From positions 11,030-75,029 of the forward strand of contig DATJWB010000237.1 of assembly GCA_035501495.1 (NCBI GenBank): a stretch of 64,000 bases of DNA, given 5' to 3'. This document shows positions 43,844 through 52,802 of the stretch, piece after piece (within the stretch, counting starts at the first letter, position 1; every line of letters begins with the position of its first letter). A program made the translations under genes and the position numbers. Under the pieces are notes generated by a model. That model did no database searches. It worked only from the letters and a program-made list of their open reading frames with translations, and was not told the origin of the DNA. Source of the stretch: JAIQFL01 sp035501495. GTDB taxonomy: Bacteria > Acidobacteriota > Terriglobia > Bryobacterales > Bryobacteraceae.

Positions 43844-45416
43844 GGCGAAAGTGATCTGCGCGGGTGACAGCCATCCCGGCCGTGTGCGCCGCAATAACGA
43901 AGATGCGTGGCACATGGATCCGGACCGCGGCATCTTCCTGGTGGTGGATGGCATTGGCGGGCAGGCCGCGGGCGAAAAGGCGGCGGCCATTGCCCTGGAA
44001 CGCGTGCGGGCACGACTGGAGCGCATGACGGGCACTACCGAGCAGCGCATCCGCGAGGCCATTGCGGTCGCCAACAACGAGATTTTCCGGGAGGCGCAGT
44101 CCAACCCGGAGTGGGAAGGCATGGCCTGCGTCCTCACGCTGGCGGTGTTGGACAACGGCTCGGCGGTGGTGGGACATGTCGGCGATTCGCGCCTGTACCA
44201 GGTACGCGCAGGGCAGATTCGCAAAATCACCCACGACCACTCGCCCGTCGGCGAACGCGAGGACAGCCACGAGCTGACCGAGGCGGAGGCCATGCGCCAT
44301 CCGCGGCGCAACGAGGTCTTCCGCGATGTGGGATCGGAGGAGCACCAGCCGGACGACAAGGACTTCATCGAGATCCAGCGCATCCCGTTCGACCCCGACA
44401 GCGCCCTGCTGTTGTGCAGCGACGGGCTCAGCGACCAGGTGACCTCCGCCGAAATTCTGGCCGCCGTGGAGCGGAACGCCGGCAAGCCGCACGCCGCCGT
44501 AAAGGAACTGATCGCCGCCGCCAATCGTGCCGGCGGCAAGGACAATGTGACGGTGCTGGTGGTAGAGGGCGATCAGTTCGCGGCTTCCCAGCCGGCGAAG
44601 CTCGAGGATGTGCCGCCGCCGGCACGCTCGCGGTTTCTCCCCGGTTTGTTGTGCGGCATTCTCGCAGGTTTGCTGGCCGGCGCAGCGGGCGTCTGGTTCT
44701 CCCGGCCCCTATGGGAGCCGCCGGTTCCCAGGGCGCCCGGCCCGCGCGCGCTGGTGGTTGGCAGCGGCGCGCGATACAGCTCCATCGCGGCGGCCTTGGC
44801 GGAGGCGCGCCCGGGCGATACGGTGGAGGTCCTGGTTGGCGAATATCGCGAGCAGTTGAATCTCAAAAGCGGCGTGAATCTGCGCAGCCCGATTCCCCGT
44901 GAGGCCATTATCCGGGCCCAGCCGCAGGGCGCGGGACCCGCCATCTATGGCGAAGGCGTCAGGAACGTGCGCATCAGCGGCTTCCTCATTCAAGGCGACG
45001 AGAAATTGCCGCTTACCGCAGGAATCGTGGTGAAGGACTCGGACGTTCAGATCAGCGATGTGGAAGTGTCGGGCGCGGGCACTGGAATCGAAATCCGGGG
45101 CAGCGGCAATGTCTCCCTGGTGGGCAGCGCCATTCACGACTGCCTGCGCGAGGGTGTTTTGATCGTGGGAACTTCCGCGCCCTGGATCTCCCATAATTCC
45201 TTGCAGAGGAACCAGGGCGCCGGGCTGGTGGCGCGGGAAGGCGCACGGCCGTCGTTGGTGGGAAATGTGTTCGAAAAGAACAGCCTGGAATTGCCCGCGG
45301 AGATTCCGATGGATCCGGTCAAAGCGCGGAATTTCTTCCTGGATGTGAAGCCGCATGCGCCCGTCCCGGGCCGCGCCGGGCACCCGCCTGCTTCCGCGGA
45401 GGGCAAAAAGCAATGA
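43836..45416 (+). CDS. PP2C-family Ser/Thr phosphatase with transmembrane helix and beta-helix domain
   Basis: 526 residues. The PP2C domain (1-245) keeps the metal ligands: RRNNEDAW, VVDGIGG, VGDSRLYQVRAG, CSDGLSDQV and GGKDNVTVLVV. A transmembrane helix follows (LPGLLCGILAGLLAGAAGVW, about 267-287). The outer part (300-500) is a right-handed parallel beta-helix of the NosD/pectate-lyase type (YSSIAAALAEARPGDTVEVL, IRISGFLIQG-like turns, GIEIRGSGNVSLVGSAIHDC). PstP phosphatases of Actinobacteria share the cytoplasmic part and TM helix, but I know of no beta-helix exterior there; it may bind wall glycan. It overlaps both neighbours (8 and 4 bases), so it is translated with the FHA protein and the kinase. 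Confidence 0.88.
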   Translation: MVKAKVICAGDSHPGRVRRNNEDAWHMDPDRGIFLVVDGIGGQAAGEKAAAIALERVRARLERMTGTTEQRIREAIAVANNEIFREAQSNPEWEGMACVLTLAVLDNGSAVVGHVGDSRLYQVRAGQIRKITHDHSPVGEREDSHELTEAEAMRHPRRNEVFRDVGSEEHQPDDKDFIEIQRIPFDPDSALLLCSDGLSDQVTSAEILAAVERNAGKPHAAVKELIAAANRAGGKDNVTVLVVEGDQFAASQPAKLEDVPPPARSRFLPGLLCGILAGLLAGAAGVWFSRPLWEPPVPRAPGPRALVVGSGARYSSIAAALAEARPGDTVEVLVGEYREQLNLKSGVNLRSPIPREAIIRAQPQGAGPAIYGEGVRNVRISGFLIQGDEKLPLTAGIVVKDSDVQISDVEVSGAGTGIEIRGSGNVSLVGSAIHDCLREGVLIVGTSAPWISHNSLQRNQGAGLVAREGARPSLVGNVFEKNSLELPAEIPMDPVKARNFFLDVKPHAPVPGRAGHPPASAEGKKQ

Positions 45417-47524
45417 TCGCGCCCGCCAGCCGGAAGCTCGGCAAATACGAGATCCGCCAGAAGCTCGGCCGGGGCGGTATGGCGGACGTGTACCTCGCCA
45501 CCGATTCGGTCCTCCGCCAAACCGTGGCCTTGAAACTCATCGAGCATGCCGACGACCCCGACACGCGCGACTCCATCGACGCCGAGCGCCGCGGCTCCAT
45601 CCTGCAGGCTCATCTGGCCGCTCTGGATCATCGCGTCGTGCAGGTGTTTGACTCCGGCGACGTGGACGGCTTCTTCTACGTAGCCATGGAATACGTCGAG
45701 GGCCAGGATCTGTCGGAGTTGATGCGCCACGGTGCGCTGGCCATGGGTTTCGCCCTGGAAGTGGCGATCGGGGTGGCGCAGACCCTGGAGAATGCGCACA
45801 ACCTGCAGGTGGAACTGGGCGGCAAGGAATTTCACGGAATTGTCCACGGCGACATCAAGCCGAAAAACATCCGCATCGACTCCCACGGCCAGGTGCGGTT
45901 GTTGGATTTCGGAATTGCCAAAGCCCTTTCGCTCTCGCGGCGGCTCACCCGCAACGAGTTTGGCAGCGTGCCCTACGGTTCGCCCGAGCGCCTGGAGGCG
46001 GGCGAGGTCAATGAACTCTCCGACCTGTGGTCGCTCGCGGTGATGCTCTACGAGTTGGTGACGGGCTTGCAGCCTTACCAGGCGGCCAGCACCGAGCGGC
46101 TGGAGCGCATGATTCGCTCGCGCATCCCGCCTCCGCCGGCGCCCGACCCGTGCCCCAAGCCTTTGCGCCGCATTCTGGTGAAGGCGATGTCGCCCGAAGC
46201 GGCGGACCGCTATCAATCCGCGCGGGAGTTTCGCGAAGATCTGGAGGCTTTCCGCGCCGGCGAGCCGGTACAGGCCATGCTCGAAACCCTGGACGTCACG
46301 CGCCGCACTGTGGTCCCGCACAACGGCAGCGGGCCTGCCGTAACGGTAGTGGAGCCTGAGAAAACACCGGAGGACGAGACACGCCGCACCACACGTGACG
46401 ATGAGACCAGGCGCAGCGGACCGGACGAGAGCACGAGGCGAACCGAGCCAATGCCGGCCCAAGCGGTAGCCGATAAGCCGCAGGCGAACCTCGTCTGGGG
46501 GGCGAAGAAAGCTAAACCGCCTTCGCGCGTCGGGTCCTGGCTGAATCAGTCGCTCTGGGGCAGGCGGATAGCTGCCGGTGTGGTGGTGATCACCGCGATC
46601 TCGCTGGTCCGCGCCGTAGTCTCCGACCTGGTGGTGCTTCGCCGCGGCGCCGAACTGGAGCGCCAGATTGTCTCCGAGCAGATCACGGACCCGAACGAGA
46701 TCTGGGGCCGCTGGAGCGAGCTCACCGCGGGCAATCCGCCGTCCTGGCTGCTGCGCGGCGCTCGCAAGGCTGTCGAGCAGCGCCTGATCGCCGCGGCCGA
46801 CCGCGTCATCGCCGCTTACCGCAGCGACACGACCGTCACGCCCGCCAGTTGGAAAGACGCTCAGACGGAGTTGTCGCGGACGCTTGGGCTCGACCCCGAC
46901 AATCAGGTTCGCGGCAAGCTCCGGCTCACCGAGGGCTACCTGGCGCTGGCCAGCAGCCAGAAGGAGCGAAAGGGCGATGCGGTTCTGGCGGATTTGAACC
47001 TGGCGATTTCCAAGTTCACGGAGGCGGAACAGTTGTTGCCTCGTTCTCCGGACCCGGAATTGGGCCTCGCGCGAGTCTACGCATACGGCCTGAAGGAGGA
47101 TGTGGACAGGGTCAGCCAGGCTCTGAAGAAAGCCGAGGCGCTCGGATATCCGATGGGCAATCGCGAGAAGGCGTATCTGGCGGATGGGTATCGCGATCGC
47201 GCCATGCGAACCGCCGCCAAGGCGCAGGACCTCCGCGGTCTGCCTCAGGAGAAGGATCTTCTCGAGCGCGCCAGGGACGACTACCAACAGGCGCTCGAGT
47301 TCTATCAGGCCATCGTCCCGTATGCGAAATCGGGAGAGAACATCGTCAAGGTGCAGAAGCTTCTCGACGATGTGAACTCGCGGCTCGGGGAGATTGATGG
47401 AGGCATTCCGCTGCCCAGGTTCGGCAACGGCGATCCGTTGAGCTCAGTACACCACAACAAAATCCCGCCCTGGCTCTCCACGCTCCTCCGCAACATATGG
47501 AAATCCCGCAACGAGAAACAGTGA
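45413..47524 (+). CDS. Transmembrane Ser/Thr protein kinase (PknB-like position in the operon)
   Basis: 703 residues. Kinase domain at about 12-280: Gly loop GRGGMADV, Lys41, catalytic loop VHGDIKPKNIRI (Asp147, with Gly in place of the usual Arg of HRD) and DFG (165-167). Juxtamembrane residues about 300-370 are rich in Thr/Arg/Asp (DETRRTTRDDETRR), a likely autophosphorylation zone that FHA domains could read. One TM helix lies near 385-405. The outer part (410-690) is helical with TPR-like character and lacks PASTA repeats. It overlaps the phosphatase gene by four bases. The non-RD loop suggests activation that does not need activation-loop phosphorylation, by general kinase knowledge. Confidence 0.9.
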   Translation: MIAPASRKLGKYEIRQKLGRGGMADVYLATDSVLRQTVALKLIEHADDPDTRDSIDAERRGSILQAHLAALDHRVVQVFDSGDVDGFFYVAMEYVEGQDLSELMRHGALAMGFALEVAIGVAQTLENAHNLQVELGGKEFHGIVHGDIKPKNIRIDSHGQVRLLDFGIAKALSLSRRLTRNEFGSVPYGSPERLEAGEVNELSDLWSLAVMLYELVTGLQPYQAASTERLERMIRSRIPPPPAPDPCPKPLRRILVKAMSPEAADRYQSAREFREDLEAFRAGEPVQAMLETLDVTRRTVVPHNGSGPAVTVVEPEKTPEDETRRTTRDDETRRSGPDESTRRTEPMPAQAVADKPQANLVWGAKKAKPPSRVGSWLNQSLWGRRIAAGVVVITAISLVRAVVSDLVVLRRGAELERQIVSEQITDPNEIWGRWSELTAGNPPSWLLRGARKAVEQRLIAAADRVIAAYRSDTTVTPASWKDAQTELSRTLGLDPDNQVRGKLRLTEGYLALASSQKERKGDAVLADLNLAISKFTEAEQLLPRSPDPELGLARVYAYGLKEDVDRVSQALKKAEALGYPMGNREKAYLADGYRDRAMRTAAKAQDLRGLPQEKDLLERARDDYQQALEFYQAIVPYAKSGENIVKVQKLLDDVNSRLGEIDGGIPLPRFGNGDPLSSVHHNKIPPWLSTLLRNIWKSRNEKQ

Positions 47525-47534
47525 TGGTGGTGGC

Positions 47535-47832
47535 GGTGTGGCGCGGGCACTCTTGTCTGCAGCGCCGAGACTCGTCTCGGCGCTTTTTGGTGGTGTGCGG
47601 CTCGTCGCCACCGGCACTGTACACGCCCGACAAGCGCCCCGATAAGTCGGGGCGCGGCAGCCTCGAAAACCCCTTCGCGGGCACCGGCGCGGGAGGCGGC
47701 CAAAAGCGTCCCCAAGAGTCGGGACGCGGCAGGCCGGAGGGCCTGCGCCACGTCGATGGCGCAAGGGTTTTCATGGAGTTCTGTGGGCCGGCGGGGGCCC
47801 ATGGGTACAGGCACGAGTGCCCGCGCCACGTC
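47535..47832 (+). repeat. Mosaic hairpin repeat, copy 4, inside the operon
   Basis: Occupies nearly the whole gap between the kinase and the SEDS-PBP gene, in the orientation opposite to copy 1. Hairpins of 22 bases lie at 47562-47583 (arms GCGCCGAGA/TCTCGGCGC, loop CTCG), 47634-47655 (GCGCCCCGA/TCGGGGCGC, loop TAAG) and 47706-47727 (GCGTCCC/GGGACGC core). GCAGGCC-GGAG-GGCCTGC follows near 47728. The Shine-Dalgarno AGGAG of the next gene starts right after the final GCGCCAC tag. Confidence 0.8.
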
Positions 47833-47843
47833 AGGAGCACTTC

Positions 47844-50800
47844 ATGGCCGTCACCCGCAGCAAAGCAGTAGAGCGTGAGGAAGTCCGCCGACCGCCCGGC
47901 CGTCGGCCGCGTTGGCGCCTCCAGGAACTGGCCGGGCTGCTGCTCGCGGCCGTCGCCGTGCTCGTCGGACTCTTCCAGGTGTACTTTGCCAAGTCCCGGG
48001 ATTTGACGGCCATCGACCAGGCTCTTGCGTCCGGAAAATTGCTCGACTTGAACACGCTGGCCTCCCCCAATGAGATCCTTCCGTTTCTGATGTCCAGGGG
48101 AGTTTGTTCCAGTTCGCCGCCCCGGAAAGGGCAAGCTCGAGAATGCGCCGCGGCTGAACAGATCTTTGCTCTCTCCCGCCAGCTGTCGAACGTAGGCCGC
48201 ATTCGCCCGCTGATGACCGGCGATCAGTTCCGCGAGTTGAAGCCCCAATTCGTGGTGCGCCGGCCCGTGCAGTTCACCCGCAGTTTCTTCGCCTGGTCGG
48301 CTTTCTTCCTCGTGGCCTTCCTGGTGCCTCATGTGTGGTGGAGTGTGCGCGGTTCCCGATCCGACCAAACTCTGCTCCCGGCCGTTCTCCTGCTGAGCGG
48401 CATCGGCCTTACCCTCATGGTCAGCCTGCGCGATCCGGTGCGCGACAACCTGCTCTTCGTGGACTTCGCACAGGGCGTGGTGGCCGGCTGCCTGCTGCTG
48501 GCGGCCGTGAGCGGGCTGAATTACGGACGCCTCTTCGGCAAGCTGAGCTTCGTACCGCTGCTGGGAAGCTGCGTGCTCTCCGTGCTGCTCATCGTGTTCG
48601 GCCGCGGTCCCGGAACCAGCGATGCCAAGGTGAATCTGTTCGGCTTCCAGCCGGTGGAACTGGTGCGCATCCTGCTGGTCTTCTTCCTGGCGGGCTACTT
48701 CGCGCAGCGATGGGACATCCTGCGGCACGCTCATGAGTCGCGCCCCAGGCTTGCGGCCCTTACCCGGCGCTTCGACATTCCGCCGGTGGAGTACACGCTG
48801 CCGGTGCTGGTGTCGGTCGGGCTCGCGCTGGCATTCTTTTTCCTGCAAAAAGATCTGGGCCCCGCGCTGGTCTTCCTCTGTCTCTTTCTGGTGCTCTACG
48901 GTATGGCCCGCCGCAGCGCCCTGGTGCCGTTGGCCGGCCTGGCCCTGATGGGAGCCGGCCTGCTGGCCGGTTATCTGATCGGCGTCCCACACACCGTACG
49001 GGAGCGCGTCTCCATGTGGCTTTCGCCCTGGGACAACGTCATCCGCGGCGGTGACCAGCTCGCTCATTCGCTCTGGGCGTTTGCCACCGGCGGCCTCACC
49101 GGCATGGGCATCGGCCGCGGCGATCCCCAGCTCGTCCCCGCGGCCCACACCGATCTCATCCTCTCGGCGGTCGGCGAGGAACTGGGATTCCTGGGCATCG
49201 CCGTGGTCTTCGCTCTGTTCGCGTGGATTGTGTGGCGCGCCTTCCGCATCGCCGGCCGCGCGCGTACCGATTATGAGTTCTTCCTGGCCGCCGGATTGGC
49301 CGCGGCCACCGCGCTCGAAATCCTGCTGATCGCCGGCGGCGCGCTGGGCGTGACTCCGCTCTCGGGGGTCGTGACTCCCTTCCTGAGCTACGGCCGCACG
49401 TCCATGATCGCGAACTTCGCGGTGATCGCGATTCTGCTCGCGATCTCCATGCGCGGCGAGGAAAAGGCGCCCGCCCAGCCCATCATCCCCGTGCCCATGC
49501 GGACCTTCGGTGCGATGTTCGGGATTGCGGGACTCCTGGTGGTGGCTAAAGCTGCCTACACCCAGGTGATCCACAGTGCCGCCATCATGGGAGCCGGCAC
49601 GCTGGTCACCCAGGCCGATGGCGCGCGCCGTTACCAGTACAATCCGCGGCTGCTGGAAATCATGCGCGACATCCCCAAGGGCACCATCTACGACCGCAAT
49701 GGGCTGCCCCTGGCCACCAGCGATTGGGACGAACTGGAGAAGCACCGCGCCGATTACCAGAGCCTGGGCATCGACATCGATCGCGCCTGCCCGCGCAGCG
49801 AAAGCCGCCACTACCCCTTCGGCGGGCTGACCTTCGATCTGCTGGGAGACCTGCGAACCCGCACTCGCTGGGCCGCCTCCAACACCTCTTACATCGAGCG
49901 GGATCTCGCCCGCCGCCTCCGAGGCTATGACGACCGCCCCACGCTCGAAGAGGTCAAAAATCCCAAGACCGGCAAGATGGAGCGCGTCATCCGCTACGAT
50001 TATCGCGAGTTGGTGCCCCTTCTCCGCTATCGCTACCAACCGCAAAATCCCGCCGTGCGCGCCGTGCTCGACCGTCGGCGCGACGTGCGCACCTCTATCG
50101 ACGCGCGGCTGCAGAGCCGCGTGTCGGAGATTCTGCGGGCGCAGTTGAATCAGGCGCAGCGAGACAAGGGAGCCGCCGTGGTCATGGATCCGTCCACCGG
50201 GGATCTTCTCGCGGCCGTCAGCTATCCGCTCCCGCCCGACGATCCAACCGCCGCCGAACCCGAGTCCGCCAATCCGTACCTCGACCGCGCGCGCTACGGG
50301 CTGTACCCGCCCGGCTCGACTTTCAAACTGGTGACCGCCATCGCCGCGCTGCGCAAGGACCCCGCGCTGGCGCATCGCACCTACGAGTGCATCCGGCTTC
50401 CGGACGGCCGCGTGGGCAACTTCATGACGGGATCCACCCGCCCCATCCGCGACGACATTCAGGACACCGAGCCGCACGGCACGCTCGACATGGAGCGCGC
50501 GATGGTGGTCTCCTGCAACGCGTATTTCGCGCAACTCGGCACCTACGACGTGCGCGCCGAAGCTTTGTGGAATACGGCCCATCTTCTGGGCATCGCGTCG
50601 GCGAACCAGAATACGATCGAACAGTTGAAGGAGTCGCTCCCGCAGTCCTCGTATGGTCAGGGGCGGGTAGTGGCGACTCCGTTCCAGTTGGCGCGCGTGG
50701 CGGCGACGGTCGCCAACGGCGGCGCCATGCCGCAAGGCCGATGGATCGCTGACGAGAACAACACGCGCACCGCCGCTCCCGAGACCGTGATGACGCCCGA

Positions 50801-51080
50801 GGCCGCCCAGACGCTCGGCCGGTTCATGCGGGAAGTCGTGACTTCCGGGACCGGGAAGCGTGCCTCGGCGGGCGTGCCCGTGGCGGGCAAGACGGGGACC
50901 GCGGAGCTTGGGGATGCGCCCTCGCATGCCTGGTTCGTCGGGTACGCGCCCTATGGCACCGGGGCCCGAAAGATCGCGCTCTCGGTTTTGGTGGAGAATG
51001 GAGTGTACGGTGGGACGGCCGCCGCGCCCGCCGCCGCGGAAATCGTCAATGCGGCGCAAAAGCTGGGATTGATTCCGTAG
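47844..51080 (+). CDS. SEDS (RodA/FtsW) glycosyltransferase fused to class B penicillin-binding protein
   Basis: 1078 residues. Start ATG 47844 has AGGAG seven bases upstream. Residues 1-150 are a leader with one TM helix (LAGLLLAAVAVLVGLFQVYF). Residues 150-540 are a multi-pass SEDS domain with GFQPVELVRI (usually QPSEL), LGPALVFLCLFLVLYG, then HTDLILSAVGEELGFLG and GVVTPFLSYGRTSM. Residues 555-1078 are a PBP2/PbpA-like part: a pedestal starting IPKGTIYDRNGLPL, then the transpeptidase with PPGSTFK (Ser825, Lys828), SCN (890-892) and KTG (1016-1018). One chain would polymerise glycan from lipid II and cross-link it. Such pairs are normally two proteins (RodA-PBP2, FtsW-FtsI). I see no stop or frameshift at the junction near residue 545. 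Confidence 0.92.
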   Translation: MAVTRSKAVEREEVRRPPGRRPRWRLQELAGLLLAAVAVLVGLFQVYFAKSRDLTAIDQALASGKLLDLNTLASPNEILPFLMSRGVCSSSPPRKGQARECAAAEQIFALSRQLSNVGRIRPLMTGDQFRELKPQFVVRRPVQFTRSFFAWSAFFLVAFLVPHVWWSVRGSRSDQTLLPAVLLLSGIGLTLMVSLRDPVRDNLLFVDFAQGVVAGCLLLAAVSGLNYGRLFGKLSFVPLLGSCVLSVLLIVFGRGPGTSDAKVNLFGFQPVELVRILLVFFLAGYFAQRWDILRHAHESRPRLAALTRRFDIPPVEYTLPVLVSVGLALAFFFLQKDLGPALVFLCLFLVLYGMARRSALVPLAGLALMGAGLLAGYLIGVPHTVRERVSMWLSPWDNVIRGGDQLAHSLWAFATGGLTGMGIGRGDPQLVPAAHTDLILSAVGEELGFLGIAVVFALFAWIVWRAFRIAGRARTDYEFFLAAGLAAATALEILLIAGGALGVTPLSGVVTPFLSYGRTSMIANFAVIAILLAISMRGEEKAPAQPIIPVPMRTFGAMFGIAGLLVVAKAAYTQVIHSAAIMGAGTLVTQADGARRYQYNPRLLEIMRDIPKGTIYDRNGLPLATSDWDELEKHRADYQSLGIDIDRACPRSESRHYPFGGLTFDLLGDLRTRTRWAASNTSYIERDLARRLRGYDDRPTLEEVKNPKTGKMERVIRYDYRELVPLLRYRYQPQNPAVRAVLDRRRDVRTSIDARLQSRVSEILRAQLNQAQRDKGAAVVMDPSTGDLLAAVSYPLPPDDPTAAEPESANPYLDRARYGLYPPGSTFKLVTAIAALRKDPALAHRTYECIRLPDGRVGNFMTGSTRPIRDDIQDTEPHGTLDMERAMVVSCNAYFAQLGTYDVRAEALWNTAHLLGIASANQNTIEQLKESLPQSSYGQGRVVATPFQLARVAATVANGGAMPQGRWIADENNTRTAAPETVMTPEAAQTLGRFMREVVTSGTGKRASAGVPVAGKTGTAELGDAPSHAWFVGYAPYGTGARKIALSVLVENGVYGGTAAAPAAAEIVNAAQKLGLIP

Positions 51081-51085
51081 CGCAA

Positions 51086-51898
51086 ATGAAGCTTTTTTCC
51101 GAAATCGAAAAGACCATCGAGCGCGGCTTCCGCCACTGGACCGAGCGTGTGTTTGGCAAGGCGCAGTCGGACGAGTTGCTGCTGGTGCATCGCGCCATGC
51201 TCGAAGAGATCGAGGGCAGGATCCAGGTGCTGGCGCGCGGCAAGCGAGTTTTCCCTTACACGCGCGTGACCGTGACCTTGTGTTCGGCGGATCCCGACCG
51301 CCGTACGGTGTACCAGTCGGCGTTTGCCGAGGGCGGGCGGCTGGAGACGGATGTCCGTCAGGCGCTCGGCGGCGCCGATTGCGACGTACCGCGAGGGTTC
51401 CGGATGGAGGTCAAGATTGCGGAGAACGAGGTGCCTTCCGGCGCACAGCCGTTTACGATCGAGTACGCGGCGGACCAGCCCAAGCCCGCGAAACGCCCGG
51501 CAGAAATCGCGGAAAGCTCTCCCGAAGGTCTCACCGGGCGCCTGGTGGTGGTAAAAGGGAGGGCCGAGAACCCCGAGTACAGTCTTCAGAAGGCGCGCAC
51601 CAACATCGGAAGGATGGCAGAGATCACCGATTCCGATCAGCGGGTGGTCCGGCGCAACGACGTGGTGTTCGAAGAGGGGCTCGACGAAGCCAACGCGACT
51701 GTCTCGCGCCGCCACGCCCACATCCGTCTCGACGACGGCGACTATCGCGTTTGCGACGACGAGAGCGAATTCGGGACTGTCGTTTTCCGCGATGGCCGAA
51801 CCATCGAGGTTCCCCCCGGCAATCGCCGCGGCGAGAAACTCCGCCCCGGAGACGAAATCTACGTGGGCCGCGCCTGTCTCCGCTTCGAGCGCGGCTAG
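51086..51898 (+). CDS. FhaA-like protein (DUF3662 plus FHA domain)
   Basis: 270 residues, five bases after the SEDS-PBP gene. The N-terminus MKLFSEIEKTIERGFRHWTE, with YTRVTVTLCSADPDRRTVYQ, matches the DUF3662 domain of actinobacterial FhaA. The C-terminal FHA domain (about 155-268) has NIGRMAE, ATVSRRHAHIRLDDG and a modified FGTVVFRDG where FHA domains usually carry an Asn-Gly pair. In mycobacteria FhaA binds phosphorylated MviN and the RodA-PbpA system, so the same regulatory role is the obvious inference here. Confidence 0.85.
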   Translation: MKLFSEIEKTIERGFRHWTERVFGKAQSDELLLVHRAMLEEIEGRIQVLARGKRVFPYTRVTVTLCSADPDRRTVYQSAFAEGGRLETDVRQALGGADCDVPRGFRMEVKIAENEVPSGAQPFTIEYAADQPKPAKRPAEIAESSPEGLTGRLVVVKGRAENPEYSLQKARTNIGRMAEITDSDQRVVRRNDVVFEEGLDEANATVSRRHAHIRLDDGDYRVCDDESEFGTVVFRDGRTIEVPPGNRRGEKLRPGDEIYVGRACLRFERG

Positions 51899-51911
51899 AC
51901 GCCCGCTGATG

Positions 51912-52111
51912 TGGCCTGGAAAACCCTTCGCGGCACCCCTTCGCCGCCACTGGCACGGTACACGGCCGACAAGCTCGCCGATGAGTCGGGGCGCGGCAGG
52001 CAGGAGTGCCTGCGCCACGTCGATGGCGCAAGGGTTTTCATGGAGTTCTGTGGGCCGGCGGGGCGCATAGGTACAGGCACGAGTGTCCGGCACGAGTGCC
52101 CGCGCCACATC
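51912..52111 (+). repeat. Mosaic hairpin repeat, copy 5
   Basis: Same orientation as copy 4. It holds the module GGAAAACCCTTCGCGGCACC, an imperfect 22-base hairpin around 51974-51995 (loop TGAG), GCAGGCA-GGAG-TGCCTGC, the core CGCAAGGGTTTTCATGGAG, and two close GGCACGAGTGCC or GGCACGAGTGTCC units. It ends in GCGCCACATC about 35 bases before the next start codon. Confidence 0.8.
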
Positions 52112-52147
52112 GCCTGTGCCACAATAAAGGTGCGGTTCGCCGCAGTT

Positions 52148-52738
52148 ATGCCGGAATTCTGCACTTGTGGAACGCAGCTCGTGGCTGACGCGCTCTTCTG
52201 TCACAAGTGCGGACGGCCGACGCGCGAACTCGTGGTGCCCGAGGTGCCGCCGCCTCCTCCGGTGCACGCGGTGCCTCCGCCGCCGCGTCCCGAAGCTCCC
52301 CCGTTGAATTTCCACAATGGCGTGGCTCTCCGCACATCTTTGCTGGTGGCGATCACCGCAACGCTGCTCTGTTTCGTTCCCTACCTGAATTTTCTGAATT
52401 GGCTGGCTGCCGGGTTCTTTGCGGTCTACTTTTACCGCCGGCGGACGGGATACCTGCTCAGCATGGAGGCCGGCATCTGGATGGGGTGGATTACGGGCCT
52501 TCTGATGTTTGTGTTCATGGCCGGGGTCCTGACCGCCGCCTGGCTGCTCTTCCGGTCGCTGGGAGGATTCCCCGCGGATTTCAAGGCTGCCATGGATCCG
52601 AAGGTCCTGGACGAAGTCACCAAGCTGCTCCAGAGCGGCCCGGACGTCGCCAAGATGATGCTGGCCCTGTTCGTTTACACCACATTGCTGAGCATGGCGG
52701 GCGGCGCTTTGGGAGCCAAGATGGTGGGACGCGACTAG
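52148..52738 (+). CDS. Zinc-ribbon membrane protein
   Basis: 196 residues from ATG 52148. An N-terminal zinc ribbon (CTCGTQLVADALFCHKCGRP) is followed by a proline-rich linker (PEVPPPPPVHAVPPPPRPEA). Three hydrophobic segments follow: around ALRTSLLVAITATLLCFVPY, GWITGLLMFVFMAGVLTAAW and the C-terminal TTLLSMAGGALGAKMVG. Short zinc-ribbon membrane proteins of this plan are frequent in Acidobacteriota, with unknown function. It lies just downstream of the cell-wall operon but is separated from it by a repeat. Confidence 0.75.
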   Translation: MPEFCTCGTQLVADALFCHKCGRPTRELVVPEVPPPPPVHAVPPPPRPEAPPLNFHNGVALRTSLLVAITATLLCFVPYLNFLNWLAAGFFAVYFYRRRTGYLLSMEAGIWMGWITGLLMFVFMAGVLTAAWLLFRSLGGFPADFKAAMDPKVLDEVTKLLQSGPDVAKMMLALFVYTTLLSMAGGALGAKMVGRD

Positions 52739-52802
52739 CTCGCAAGTCCACGGTTACGCTTCGCCGGGAATGGGTGTACAGTAGACCCCAAGGAGGTGCG
52801 CT

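Noticed and set aside
47346..51059. A 1237-codon minus-strand frame across the SEDS-PBP gene and repeat copy 4.
   Set aside because: It is rich in Gln, His, Arg and Gly without motifs, and it reads through the repeat. The plus strand has all catalytic motifs.
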